Below are positions 52,494 to 61,849 of a DNA stretch of 64,000 nucleotides, one piece after another. Origin of the DNA: Tupaia tana (Eukaryota > Chordata > Mammalia > Scandentia > Tupaiidae); the NCBI GenBank assembly GCA_026018925.1, contig JAKSZU010000031.1, forward strand, positions 9,075,448-9,139,447, in the 5' to 3' direction. The notes below the pieces were generated by a model. The model was not told the DNA's origin. It ran no database searches and was given only the letters and a program-made list of their open reading frames with translations. Position numbers and translations under genes: made by a program. Position 1 is the first letter of the stretch. Each line of letters starts with the position of its first letter.

Positions 52494-52571
52494 CCTTAAA
52501 TGCTTTTTAAAATGAAAACTCAAGATTTAATTTAGTAATAATCAAAATTATATGATGAAAATATATGCAAG

Positions 52572-53213
52572 TTGGGGCCAAATGTGTGGCTGCAATAAAG
52601 CATGATGCTGTGTGAGGCGTTCCTGTGGGGACATGTTTAAGAGAGAGAGTCTGAGGTGTGGGGACATGCTCTGAGCAAACACCACATGCTCTTTTGGGGT
52701 TTGGCAGAACCTTGTAACTTGTCTTCCCCTGACCTTGGCTGCAGACAGAGCAAGGGTGGAAATTGCTAGGGGCGTTCCAACAGACACATGTGATAGACTT
52801 CAAGAAACATCTTGGTAAAATCCAGTCCCTGCTCTGCATCTGAAAGGTTCCTTAGCCTACTCTGGGTGTGGTGGTGCAAGAAGATCTTTAGCTCCTTCCC
52901 CACACCTAACAGCTAGCTCTCTGCATTAGAAAGGAAGATGAGATTTTCTCTTGATGGGATTATCACCAAGGGATACACCTGGTCTGGTGTGACTAAGCCC
53001 TCATAGATTTGTTAACGGCTTCTTATTGTCTGTAACCTGGCAACCAATGTATGAAGTGTCGTAAAACATCCATGTGTAAGGTCTCCTTGTTCTATAAATA
53101 AAGACGTCCAGTTCATCTGGGCGGCACAAGTTGCTTGGCCTACCTAGGCTCAGGCTGCCTGTGTCCGTTTCTACTCTATCTTTTGTCTAATTTTTCCTGC
53201 TTCTTCCATAGTA
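52572..53213 (+). mobile_element. Solo-LTR candidate of an ERV, sense
   Basis: About 640 bp with no SINE or L1 signature. TTGGGGCCAAATGTGTGGC starts it. TTCTATAAATAAAGACG near 53090 combines a TATA-like and a polyadenylation signal, followed by CTCAGGCTGCCTGTGTCC and a T/C-rich end, a layout seen in class II (ERVK-like) LTRs. A possible worn primer-binding region follows at 53211. No gag, pol or env reading frame is adjacent, so it would be a solo LTR. Boundaries are uncertain. Confidence 0.45.
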
Positions 53214-53215
53214 GC

Positions 53216-53425
53216 GCCGAGCCTGGGGGTGGACGCCGACACGTTCCTACCTGGGAAGGTTCCTGGTTCAAGTCTAGAGACCTCCCTGAACATAGGCTAG
53301 GCTCACACCAGCCTTTGGTCTGGGCCTGACTAGAAGTCAGGAGTGAATGAAACGCATCAGGACTCTGGTGAGGGTACCGTCTCCCTCTTGCTCACTACTG
53401 GAAGAAGTACATAAACTATAGATAG
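53216..53425 (+). mobile_element. SINE-C, sense
   Basis: ACCTGGGAAGGTTCCTGGTTCAAG, CTAGAGACCTCCCTGAACAT, ACCGTCTCCCTCTTGCTC. A (GATA)n-like tail follows at 53422. Confidence 0.68.
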
Positions 53426-53532
53426 ATAGATACAGTTATGTTTTGCATACTTGTTGGTGTATGTGTGTACAAACGTGTGTCAGAGAAAGAAATATCAGCT
53501 ATCTGAAATCCATCTGAAAGAAAAAAATATGC

Positions 53533-53538
53533 ATATAC

Positions 53539-53577
<39 letters not shown>
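53533..53577 (+). repeat. (TA)n and (GA)n compound microsatellite
   Basis: (AT) run at 53538-53560 followed by (AG) at 53561-53577, in the tail position of the SINE to its right. Confidence 0.88.
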
Positions 53578-53827
53578 TTTTTGCTATAGGGCGCATGTGC
53601 TCCCCAGAGAGACAGAGATAGACAGACAAATAAAAAGCAAGAAATCACCCCCAGGGGGATGACCACGCTGCAATTCCCTTCTCCTCCATTCTCCTCTCGG
53701 GATGTTGGGCATGCATGCACACATGCCTGGCGTGAGTTTTAAGCCTCTGAGTCCAGGTCATGAACCGCGGTCGACTACGAACCCGGTGGGAATCCAGGGA
53801 CGTAACCATTATGCCCTCTGCTGGTCC
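53578..53827 (-). mobile_element. SINE-A, antisense
   Basis: GATTTTTGCTATAGGGCGCATG, GAACCGCGGTCGACTACGAACC (carries an extra CGAACCCGG), head ending CTGCTGGTCCC. Confidence 0.9.
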
Positions 53828-54326
53828 CTGAAAAATACAAAATCTTTATCCTGCTGGATGAGAGGTCTAATTGTCCTATTGATTGTTGCTTCCAAGAGAG
53901 ATTGAAATCAAGAAATCCGTTTATTTTCTGGATCCACCAAACTAGATCAAGGGCAAGATCTCTTTCAAGTGTCACTACTGCAGCCTCTGTGCTTTGCGAG
54001 TGCTTGGTTCAAACCCAAAGTGGCTACCTGATAAATGATGGTACCTGATTACCTGATTCAATGATGTTTTGATCATTGAGATTTCCCGGGCGACCATCTC
54101 CAATGAAAGCCAGATGGCAGCTCGACCAGCTGTCAGACCACACAGAGAGACGGTACCAGGGCCCGCCTGGTGCTCACACGTTTGTTCAAGTAAAATCAAG
54201 GTCATCTGAGCTTCCTACGACAGTGCCGCCTTGCAGCGGGAACACTGTGGTTCCAAAAGTTGTATTTATTGTGAGTCCATTTGCATAAAAGCAGTGTCCT
54301 CTGAGTGGGCACTTAAACTAGCAATT
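53828..54326. other. Stretch without recognised features
   Basis: No gene or repeat recognised. Confidence 0.4.
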
Positions 54327-54582
54327 TTTTGGAGAGGTTCTTGCTATAGGGTGTGTACTCTTGCCGGAAAGACAGAGAGAGACAGAGAGACAGAAAGGGA
54401 GAAATCACCCCCCAGGGGGGATGGCCACGCTGCAATCCCTTCTCCTCCATTCTCCTCTTGGGATCTTGGGCATGCACGCACGTGTGCCCGGTGTGAGTTT
54501 AAGCCACTGGGTCCAGGACTCCAACTGCGGTGGACTACATGGGAGTCCAGTGACGTAGCCATTACACCATCTGCTGGTCTCT
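54327..54582 (-). mobile_element. SINE-A, antisense
   Basis: TTTTGGAGAGGTTCTTGCTATAGG, head ending CTGCTGGTCTC. Flanks AACTAGCAATTT / AGCTAGCGATTT. Palindrome CCCCCCAGGGGGG intact. Confidence 0.93.
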
Positions 54583-54763
54583 AAGCTAGCGATTTACCAA
54601 TTTGTATTTTCCTCACACGTATCCAAAGTGAATATTGCTCTTCTCCCTGACCAAGAAGTAAGGCAAGAGTAATTCCTGGGGAGGGAGTAGCAAGACAGCT
54701 GGTGTTCTGTGTGCAGGATGATCACCTTTGCAGTACTCACCCTCACTGTTTCTTTCTTCCTTT

Positions 54764-55028
54764 TTCCTTTTAGAGAGATTTTTGCTCTAGGGGGTCCATG
54801 CACTAGCCAGAGACACAGAGAGAAAGTGAGATATCACCCCACAGAGTGAATGACTATGCCAGAGTTCCTTCTTCTCCAGTCTCCTCTCAGGATTTTGGGC
54901 ATGCATGCACACACATCTGGCGTGAATTTCAAGATGCCGGGTCCGGGATTCGAACCACGTATGGGAGTCTAACCACAATTGGCCATTATGGGAGTCCAGC
55001 ACCTTAACCACTGCGCCACCTGGTGGCC
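54764..55028 (-). mobile_element. SINE-A-like element, antisense, with local duplication
   Basis: GAGAGATTTTTGCTCTAGGGGG, ACATCTGGCGTGAATTTC. The head region carries GTATGGGAGTCTAACCAC and TTATGGGAGTCCAGCACC, so GGGAGTC occurs twice. Ends CGCCACCTGGTGGCCC. Confidence 0.86.
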
Positions 55029-55143
55029 CAAATCCCACTTGCATTTACTACGCCAGATTTCCTGGTCTAAATTGAGTCAAGGAAGCCTGACACTGTGACC
55101 AAGCTATGTAGTGACATTTCTATGCCTCAAGACTAAGGAAAAG

Positions 55144-55420
55144 TGGGAACCAGCAGTTAGCGTAATGGCTATGTCGCTGGACTCCCACGTAGTCAACCGC
55201 GGTTCGCATCCCGGACCCGGTGGCTTAAACTCACGCTGGGCGCGTGTGCGTGCGTGCCCAAGATCCCGAAAGGAGAATGGAGGAGAAGGGATTGCGGCGT
55301 GACCATCCCCCCTGGGGGGTGATTTCTCGCTTTCTGTCTCTCTGTCTCTCTCTGTCTGTCTGGCGAGCACACGCGCCCTATAGCGAAAACCTCTCCAAAA
55401 AAAAAAAAAAAAAAGAAGAA
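55144..55420 (+). mobile_element. SINE-A (GGGAACC subtype), sense, nearly undamaged
   Basis: GGGAACCAGCAGTTAGCGTAATGG, CGGTTCGCATCCCGGACCC, palindrome CCCCCCTGGGGGG, CCTATAGCGAAAACCTCTCC plus poly-A. Perfect 13-bp duplication GACTAAGGAAAAG at 55131-55143 and 55421-55433. Confidence 0.96.
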
Positions 55421-55433
55421 GACTAAGGAAAAG

Positions 55434-55734
55434 GGAACAGCTAGGGAGAACTCAGACTTTCTTAGCAAGGAAGACTTGGTCTCTAAATCTTAATTCTTAG
55501 CTGCTCACTCATCCTGTCCTCTATTCCTAAGAGCAAGGGCAGGACTTCCAATCTGATCCTGGAGCCTCCAGGGTTGCGTCAGCCAGAGAACAATTGTCAC
55601 TCCTGTTGCTTTGTGCTTGGGGCGTCACTCCTGGTCTTTCATTTTTTTCCTCAGCAAGTTTAATTCCCATACATCATGCTTTTCACAAAATTTGGAGTTT
55701 TCACAAGGTCATATACTTTTTCAAAAGGTTTTAA
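55434..55734. other. Stretch without recognised features
   Basis: No gene or repeat recognised. Confidence 0.4.
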
Positions 55735-55940
55735 TCTATTTATCCCTGAGAGGGAAAGATAGCAGGTATACCCCCAATAAGACCCACACGCCAGGATCCT
55801 TCCCCAGCCTCAGTCAGTCTTGGAGAATGAGCACAAATACACCCGGCATATGCAAGGAGATCTCGTACACCAATCCAGGACCTTCCCAGGTGGGTTAGCT
55901 CTGCAGATCATCATGTTTTACCATGGCACTACCCTGGGGT
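55735..55940 (-). mobile_element. Old SINE relative, antisense, uncertain
   Basis: CCCTGAGAGGGAAAGATAGCAGG, ACACCCGGCATATGC and CCAATCCAGGACCTTCCC suggest a worn tRNA-SINE with its B box near 55885. Confidence 0.35.
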
Positions 55941-55950
55941 CCTGGCATGA

Positions 55951-56199
55951 TTTTTTTTTAATCCCTGGAAGGCACATGCATTCATCAGAGAGACAGACAG
56001 AGAGAGGGATAAAGCATTTCACGATGCAGCATTCTCACGTGGCTGTCTCTTCTCCATTTTTCTGTTCTGTCAGGATTCTGGGCATGAATGCTCTCACACC
56101 TACCTGGCATGATTTTCAAGTGGCTGGGGCTGGGATTCAAGCCATGTAGTCAATCATGTGGGATCCAGCTCTCTTCATTTCTAGGCCATGGGTCTGGTC
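55951..56199 (-). mobile_element. Old SINE-A-like element, antisense
   Basis: TTTTTTTTTAATCCCTGGAAGGC, CACATGCATTCATCAGAGAG, GATTCAAGCCATGTAGTC, head ending CATGGGTCTGGTCC. Confidence 0.75.
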
Positions 56200-56239
56200 C
56201 ATTTTAAAAAATAATAATTATTATGTATTTACTACAATG

Positions 56240-56398
56240 GATTACTTTATTATTATTATTTATTTTGCTATAGGGCTTATGTGCTCACCAGAGAGAGAGA
56301 GGGAAAATGAGCAAGCAAGTTGCCAGGTCCAGGAGTTGAACTGTGTGGTCTGCCATGCAGGAGTCCAGCACCTTAACCACTATGCCACCTGCTGGCTT
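56240..56398 (-). mobile_element. SINE-B variant with SINE-A-type end, antisense
   Basis: ATTACTTTATTATTATTATT tail, TTTTGCTATAGGGCTTATGTGC, GA-run, head ending CCACCTGCTGGC. Confidence 0.88.
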
Positions 56399-56476
56399 GG
56401 AATGGGCCATATTTATAAAGCAGCATTTAGTCTGAGAAGAAGAAGAAGAAAAAAGGAAAGAACTCTTACTATTCTT

Positions 56477-56506
56477 TCTTTCTTTCTCTCTCTCTCTCTC
56501 TCTTTC

Positions 56507-56566
<60 letters not shown>

Positions 56567-56572
56567 TTTCTT
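56477..56572 (+). repeat. (CTTT)n and (CT)n microsatellite
   Basis: CTTT units flank a pure CT run at 56487-56504, then about fifteen further CTTT units run to the tail of the next SINE. Confidence 0.95.
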
Positions 56573-56808
56573 TGGAGAGGTTTTTGCTATAGGGTCCTTG
56601 CGCTTGCCAGAGAGACAGAAAGTGAGAAATCACCCCCCCAGGGGGAATGGCCATGCCACAATCCCTTCTCCTTTATTCTCCTCTCGGGATCTTGGGCACG
56701 CATGCATGTACATGTGCCCAGCATTAGTTTAAGCCACCAGATCCGGGACTTGAACTGCGGTCCTACATGGGAGTTCAGCAACATAGCCATTATGCCAACT
56801 GCTGGTCC
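56573..56808 (-). mobile_element. SINE-A, antisense
   Basis: TTGGAGAGGTTTTTGCTATAGGG, ACATGTGCCCAGCATTAG, head ending CTGCTGGTCCCC. The microsatellite at its left grew from its A-tail. Confidence 0.91.
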
Positions 56809-57162
56809 CCAAATTCTTACCATTTCAAGCCAGTATTTATGGTGATAATCAGGATGAGAGTTGTCTGTGGGGAAAGTAAGATTTGGTGGAGCAGAAAATT
56901 GTGAGGCATGTTTAGAAGTTAGGGAGGTGAAAAATTCCCACCCTGTGACCTGTTATGTCAGATGTTTGGAATCTCTTTCTGAGTCATCTATGATTGGAAC
57001 AATCTTTTATTTCTCCACATTCACTAACTGATCTCATCCTTTAATCCTTCTTACCCACCAACCCAAATAGTTCAGAATGTAGTTTTTGCATTAACATATA
57101 TTTCTATTCCTTTGTCCTTTTTCTTCATAAGTAGGTCTCATTGGTCCATATGACGTGGCCTA
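56809..57162. other. Stretch without recognised features
   Basis: No gene or repeat recognised. Confidence 0.4.
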
Positions 57163-57298
57163 CGAGGAGACTTCAAAAAGTTTGTGAGAAAATAGGATTT
57201 AAATATAGGTGTATTTGGCTGCAAAGAATTTTGAAAGTCTCGCATAGCTTTTTAGATCTTATACATTTTCCACAAACTGTTTAAAGGCCCCTTGTATA
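57163..57298 (-). mobile_element. Mariner-type MITE (type 1), antisense, uninterrupted
   Basis: TACGAGGAGACTTCAAAAAG at the left and TGTTTAAAGGCCCCTTGTA at the right are inverted ends with TA at the edges. The interior GTGTATTTGGCTGCAAAG...TTTTGAAAGTCTCGC reads as the reverse of the sense copies. Confidence 0.72.
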
Positions 57299-57339
57299 GA
57301 TGGTATCTGCTTTGACTGTGTCATCTACAAGATACAGTC

Positions 57340-57580
57340 CAGGAACAGCTGGCAGTGTGGTGGTTAAGGCAGCCGGGTCCCACAGAGCCAACTGCATGTC
57401 TGAATTCCAGACCCGCACCCTTGAAAACACACCAGGCACTGTGCGTCCAAGCCCCAAAACCTCAAAATAGAATGGAGGAGAAGGGATTGTGGTGTGGCCA
57501 TCCCCCTGGGGGGAAGCTTTCTCACTTTCCCTCCCTCTTTTTGTCACATCCAAGTATCCAGTAACAAAAACAAGACACAT
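57340..57580 (+). mobile_element. Old SINE-A-like element, sense
   Basis: GAACAGCTGGCAGTGTGGTGG, TCTGAATTCCAGACCC, CTGTGCGTCCAAGCCCC, CCCCCTGGGGGGAAGC. The end lacks the CCTATAGCAAA signature. Confidence 0.8.
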
Positions 57581-58019
57581 TTTTTAAAGGAATAATAAAG
57601 TCCATTGCAGTGTGCCCAAACTTGAGTTTTTGAGTTCAGCAGTTAGACCGCCTTCTGCCTCAGAATAGTATCTTCAACATACCTGAAAAAAGGACTTTTG
57701 AACATCTCAAGAAACCTGAGACTCTCAGGGAGAGAAAACATAAGCAGCCCCAACAGAAGACACTTGTGCCTACTCGCTGGGTGTTTCGACCTGCTGACCA
57801 CCAAGAGGTGGTCTGAGGTGCAGCTCCCACGTGAAGACAGAGCACCACGTGGAAACAGAAAGAAGAAATGAAGACACAGTCCATCAGAAAACTCGGAAGA
57901 ATTTGGCATTTCTGGGTGCATTAAATAGTTTGAGCTGGACACGTCATGTTAGCTAAGCCGAAGAGAGAGTCCTTGGTCCAGTCTTGTCTCTCACTGATAA
58001 GAGAAAGCAGACAGATTTA
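57581..58019. other. Stretch without recognised features
   Basis: No gene or repeat recognised. Confidence 0.4.
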
Positions 58020-58091
58020 CAAGGGGTTTTTAAAAGTTTCATGAAAAATGCATTTTATTAAAAAAATTCCATGTGGATTCCAAAACTTAGT

Positions 58092-58312
58092 TTGTCCCAG
58101 GGCTGTTCTGCAGTGGAGTGGTAACCCAGTGCTCTGTGGGGCTGACCCACGTGGGAAGGTTCTGGGCTCGTGTCTGCAAACCACCCTGAACACACTGGGT
58201 ACATAGGTGCCTATGAGCTATGACTAGCTGAAACTGGGGATGGATAGTGGCATGGGGATTCTGTTCAGGGCGCCTGTCTCTATCTCTGTCCTTCATAGAA
58301 GAAAGAAGTAAT
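58092..58312 (+). mobile_element. SINE-C, sense, inside the MITE
   Basis: GGCTGTTCTGCAGTGGAGTGG, GACCCACGTGGGAAGGTTC, CTCGTGTCTGCAAACC (B box worn), ACCCTGAACACACTGGG, TATCTCTGTCCTTC, A-rich end. Confidence 0.65.
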
Positions 58313-58324
58313 CTTTTTTCTTCT

Positions 58325-58590
58325 TATTTTTTTAAAGAATTTTTTTGCCTTGGGGTATGTGCATTCATCAGAAAGAGAGAGAGAGAGAGAGAGCAGTAAG
58401 AGGAAAGTGAGAAATCACCCATCAAGGGGATGGCCATGCTGCAATCCCTTCTCCTCCATTCTCCTCCCAGGATCTTGGCCACACACAAAACCAGGCTCAG
58501 CGTGAGTTTCAAGCCATTGGGTCTGGGCCTGGAATTACAGTTGGTGATAGGGGAGTCCGGCAGTGTAACCACTGTACCATCTTCTGGCCC
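58325..58590 (-). mobile_element. SINE-A-like element, antisense, inside the MITE
   Basis: AAGAATTTTTTTGCCTTGGGGTATG, GA-run 58374-58393, ATCACCCATCAAGGGGATGG, head ending ATCTTCTGGCCCC. GAAAGAAGTAATC occurs at 58302 and 58592 as the target duplication. Confidence 0.87.
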
Positions 58591-58929
58591 CGAAAGAAGT
58601 AATCCTAAAAAAATGGTGTATTTTAATGAAAATAAAGCCTTACTTACATTTCATTTTTTCATGAACTTTTGGATTGAAGAAAAGATTTTTTTCCTTGTAT
58701 TCCTAGGGATGAGTCTCTGCTGTTTCCTGAATCCCTGCCATTACTCAAACTAAGATTCAAGGAGTACCCCATTGTGTGGGATTCTCCGAGCGACTGTGTA
58801 TGCTGTGCCCCGTAATTTGTTTGCAAAATTACAAAAGCATTACTAAAGTAAGCATGTCTAATACTCTGTCCAGAGAACACATGGATATAATACTAAAATG
58901 CCTCTCAACACATCCTTGAAGGTGTGGAG

Positions 58930-59095
58930 AGTACACGGGTGTCTTCAAAACATTTGTAGAAGATGCCTATTGTGAAGGAAAAAACAAACAAAAAAAAACT
59001 ACGCTTGGATTTCAAAGTATTTCTCTGTAACAAAATAAACCCATACTTTAATTCCATCTTTCTAGGAAGCTTTTTGAAGCCCCTTTGTATGTATC
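58930..59095 (+). mobile_element. Mariner-type MITE (type 1), sense, uninterrupted
   Basis: TACACGGGTGTCTTCAAAAC, CTTGGATTTCAAAGTATTTC, ACAAAATAAACCCATACTT, TAGGAAGCTTTTTGAAGCCC, CTTTGTATG. TA at both edges. Confidence 0.75.
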
Positions 59096-60098
59096 TGTAA
59101 GGACTTGGTACATTTTCTGGATTCTGAAAGGAATGCACACATTTTTTTTCTTTTCCCTCTAGCTTCAACAATTTAAATGGAAGCTCTTTGCCTGTTTCAG
59201 AGTCTCTGGATATTTTTTTTTTTTCTCTCCAAGAACAGAATATCCTTTCCAACAACAGACCTTGAACTTGCTGTTTTCAGAGTTTTCTCTACCTGGTATT
59301 TGAGGGAGTTGTTTGTTGGGGAGGAAGGAGAATGAGAGAGTAGATTTGGAGCTTCTGTTTCTGATTTTGTATTTCCTTCGGAGAGAGTTCGCTAGGAAGA
59401 GTAGGTGAGTGACTGGGTGCTGACAACCGCACGTGACTGCGGGAGAATTTCCATTCCTTCCTGCCAGCCTGCCCTTCCGCATTCCGTCAGAAGTGCTCTG
59501 TCAGTGCCAGGCAGTTAATGACAGTCACCAGGAAAACTTCCCCTGTCTCTGAACACAGAGCATAATTAGGACATTCTCATCATGATCATCGGAAAGAAAG
59601 AGTTCCTGGTACCATCAGCAGCTCCGTGAGAGATCCTTGCCCTTTTGTGATACATTGGAAAAAATCAAAATGGAAATGATTCATACCTCACGCTCCGTTT
59701 CTGCATGGCCACTGGAGCCTACATGGCATTAACTTCAAGAACAATGATAGAAACGTCCTTATGCAAAGCACATCTTACTCTCCATAATAGACCAAACTCC
59801 ATAAACGTCAGCAAACTGCCTTCCGGGACGAACCAATAAAAAAAAAAAGCTAAATTACTACAAATCTATGCCCCCAAACTAGGCAATAGAAAATCATTTT
59901 ACAATAGCTGAGTGCACAGAATATCATAGTACAAAATGTGGAACTGGCTTCACAAAATGAAAATAAAATGTGGGACTTGAATCCCTATAGGAAGTGAGAT
60001 GATAAACCGCTCTATAATGGGTCTGAGAAAAAAATATGGGGAGAAACTACCACTTAAAATTCAGAATTTAAGTCATTCTTCTGAAATGGTGTAGGAAA
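59096..60098. other. Stretch without recognised features
   Basis: About 1 kb with only an A-run at 59838-59848. A 116-codon minus-strand frame (59255-58905) overlaps the MITE and has no domain. Confidence 0.4.
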
Positions 60099-60099
60099 G

Positions 60100-60128
60100 A
60101 CTGACTGACTGACTGACTGACTGACTTC

Positions 60129-60186
<58 letters not shown>

Positions 60187-60200
60187 CTTTCTTTTTCTTT
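60100..60200 (+). repeat. (GACT)n and (CTTT)n microsatellite
   Basis: Six GACT units at 60101-60126, then about sixteen CTTT units to 60199, in the tail position of the SINE to the right. Confidence 0.95.
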
Positions 60201-60445
60201 CATTGCCAAAATGTATGTACTCACTAGAGAGAGGTTTAAAGAAAGGGAGAGAGTCATGGAGAGGGATCATGTCCATTTGATCACGTCTCAATCACTTTTC
60301 CTCCACGTCTCCATCCTGTTCAGATTTTGGGCTCACCCACACATGCACCAGGTGTGTTTCTTTGAAGCCACCAGGGCCAGGATTTGAACAGTTGTCAGCC
60401 ATGTGGGATCCAGCTTCCTTAACCCCTAACCTATGAGGCCAGCTA
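60201..60445 (-). mobile_element. Old SINE-A-like element, antisense
   Basis: CATTGCCAAAATGTATGTACTC, GA-run, CACACATGCACCAGGTGTG, GATTTGAACAGTTGTCAGCC, head ending CCTATGAGGCCAGC. Confidence 0.78.
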
Positions 60446-60640
60446 CAGACAATCTTGGTACTATAGAAAGAAAAGGTAGAGACCAGTATTATAAAATGGC
60501 CCATTTATATATGGAAGGCAGAGTAAACTGTGTTCAAATACTTTTTTTTTTTTTTTTTGTGCCAATAGAATTGTGGCATAAGAAACTTCAGTTTCATTTA
60601 TTCTTTTTAAACAGTGTGATTTTTAAATTTCAACCAGGGA
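60446..60640. other. Stretch without recognised features
   Basis: Includes a T17 run at 60543-60558. Nothing recognised. Confidence 0.4.
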
Positions 60641-60905
60641 GTGGGACCAACAGATGGCGTAATGGTTATGTCGCTGGACTCCCATGTAGTCGACCATGGT
60701 TTGAGTCCTGGGTTCGGAGGCTTAAAACTCATGCTGGGCATGTGTGCCTGCATGCCCAAGATCCTGAGAGAAGAACGGAGGAGAAGGGATTGTGGCGTGG
60801 CCATCTCCGCCCCCCCAGGGGGGTGTGATTTCTCACTTTCTGTCTCTCTCTCTCTCTTTGGGGAGCACATGTGCCCTATGGCAAAAATCTCTCTAAAAGA
60901 AAAAG
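60641..60905 (+). mobile_element. SINE-A, sense
   Basis: GTGGGACCAACAGATGGCGTAATGG, GGTTTGAGTCCTGG, palindrome region CCGCCCCCCCAGGGGGG, CCCTATGGCAAAAATCTCTC. Confidence 0.92.
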
Positions 60906-61189
60906 AAATGAAGAGGGAGCCATCTTAGCCACGTGGTGCGTAGAAATCATGACCAGGCTCACTTGTCCCTTTAAGTGAAGACACTGCGCTTCATGCTGTT
61001 CCATAGCGATGTTTTAGGTTAAGGGCCTTAGTGCACGAGTCTTCACGGGGACCGGGTGGGGATGATGACCATTCAGGCTGACTCCATTAGCTCCGACGTT
61101 GGCTATAACTTTGGATTGCATTGGATGAAGTGCTCAGTTATTTTTATCTTATTTTATACTTTCTTTTAAAAAAAAGTTTATTCTTTCAT
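60906..61189. other. Stretch without recognised features
   Basis: No gene or repeat recognised. Confidence 0.4.
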
Positions 61190-61445
61190 GAGAAAAAAAG
61201 AAACGAGAGAGAGAGACAGAGAGAGAATCACCCCAATAGGGTGTTCACGCCATGATCCACTCCCAGCCTCAGCCCGTCCAAATTGTGGGCAGACACATTC
61301 ACGTAGCTGTGTGTGGAGGGAGGCCCAGGAACGCCCCACACAGGGCGAGGGGGTATCCATCATCAGGTGCCATTGCGTTCGCTCTGTGCCACTGGCTGAC
61401 CCTTCCCTCGGGAATCTGCTCACACCCTGCCTGTCATCCAACAGT
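61190..61445 (-). mobile_element. Old tRNA-SINE, antisense, diverged
   Basis: GAGAAAAAAAGAAACGAGAGAG, AATAGGGTGTTCACGCCATGATCC, AGGCCCAGGAACGCCCC, head ending TGTGCCACTGGCTGACC. Probably an older family sharing body parts with SINE-A. Confidence 0.6.
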
Positions 61446-61561
61446 GAGCCGTAGTCTGTGACTTACAAATGTGTGTTCCGATGGCTTCTGGCCACAACCT
61501 GTTGTGACACTGTCATGTGAATGGTGGTGACTATCCTCTCTGTCTTTCTGCTTCTCTCACT

Positions 61562-61832
61562 CTTTTTCTTTTAGAGAGAGGTTTTTGCTGTAGGGCACTT
61601 GTGCTCTCTAGAGAGACAGAGACAGAGAGACAGCAAGCAAGGAATCCCCCTACCCCCCACCACAGAGAGGATGGCCACACTGCAGTCCCTTCTCCTCCAT
61701 TCTCCTCTTGGGATTTTGGGCATGCACGCACATGTGTCTGGTGTGAGTTTTAAGCCACTGGGTCTGGGACTCCAATCATGGTTGACTACATAGGAGTCCA
61801 GAGACATAACCATTAGACCATCTGCTGGTCCC
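61562..61832 (-). mobile_element. SINE-A, antisense
   Basis: TTTTAGAGAGAGGTTTTTGCTGTAGG, CACATGTGTCTGGTGTGAG, head ending CTGCTGGTCCC. The palindrome has changed to CCCCCTACCCCCCACC. Confidence 0.91.
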
Positions 61833-61849
61833 TTCCTGCTTCTGTTACA

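Larger units (their letters stand above)
58020..58685 (+). mobile_element. Mariner-type MITE (type 1), sense, with two SINEs inside
   Basis: ACAAGGGGTTTTTAAAAGTTTC, ATTCCATGTGGATTCCAAAAC on the left. AATGAAAATAAAGCCTTAC and TTTTTTCATGAACTTTTGG on the right of the inserted SINEs. Confidence 0.65.

Noticed and set aside
56156..56845. 229-codon open frame
   Set aside because: It runs through a SINE-B variant, a (CTTT)n run and a SINE-A. Its serine/phenylalanine/leucine run is the translated microsatellite.
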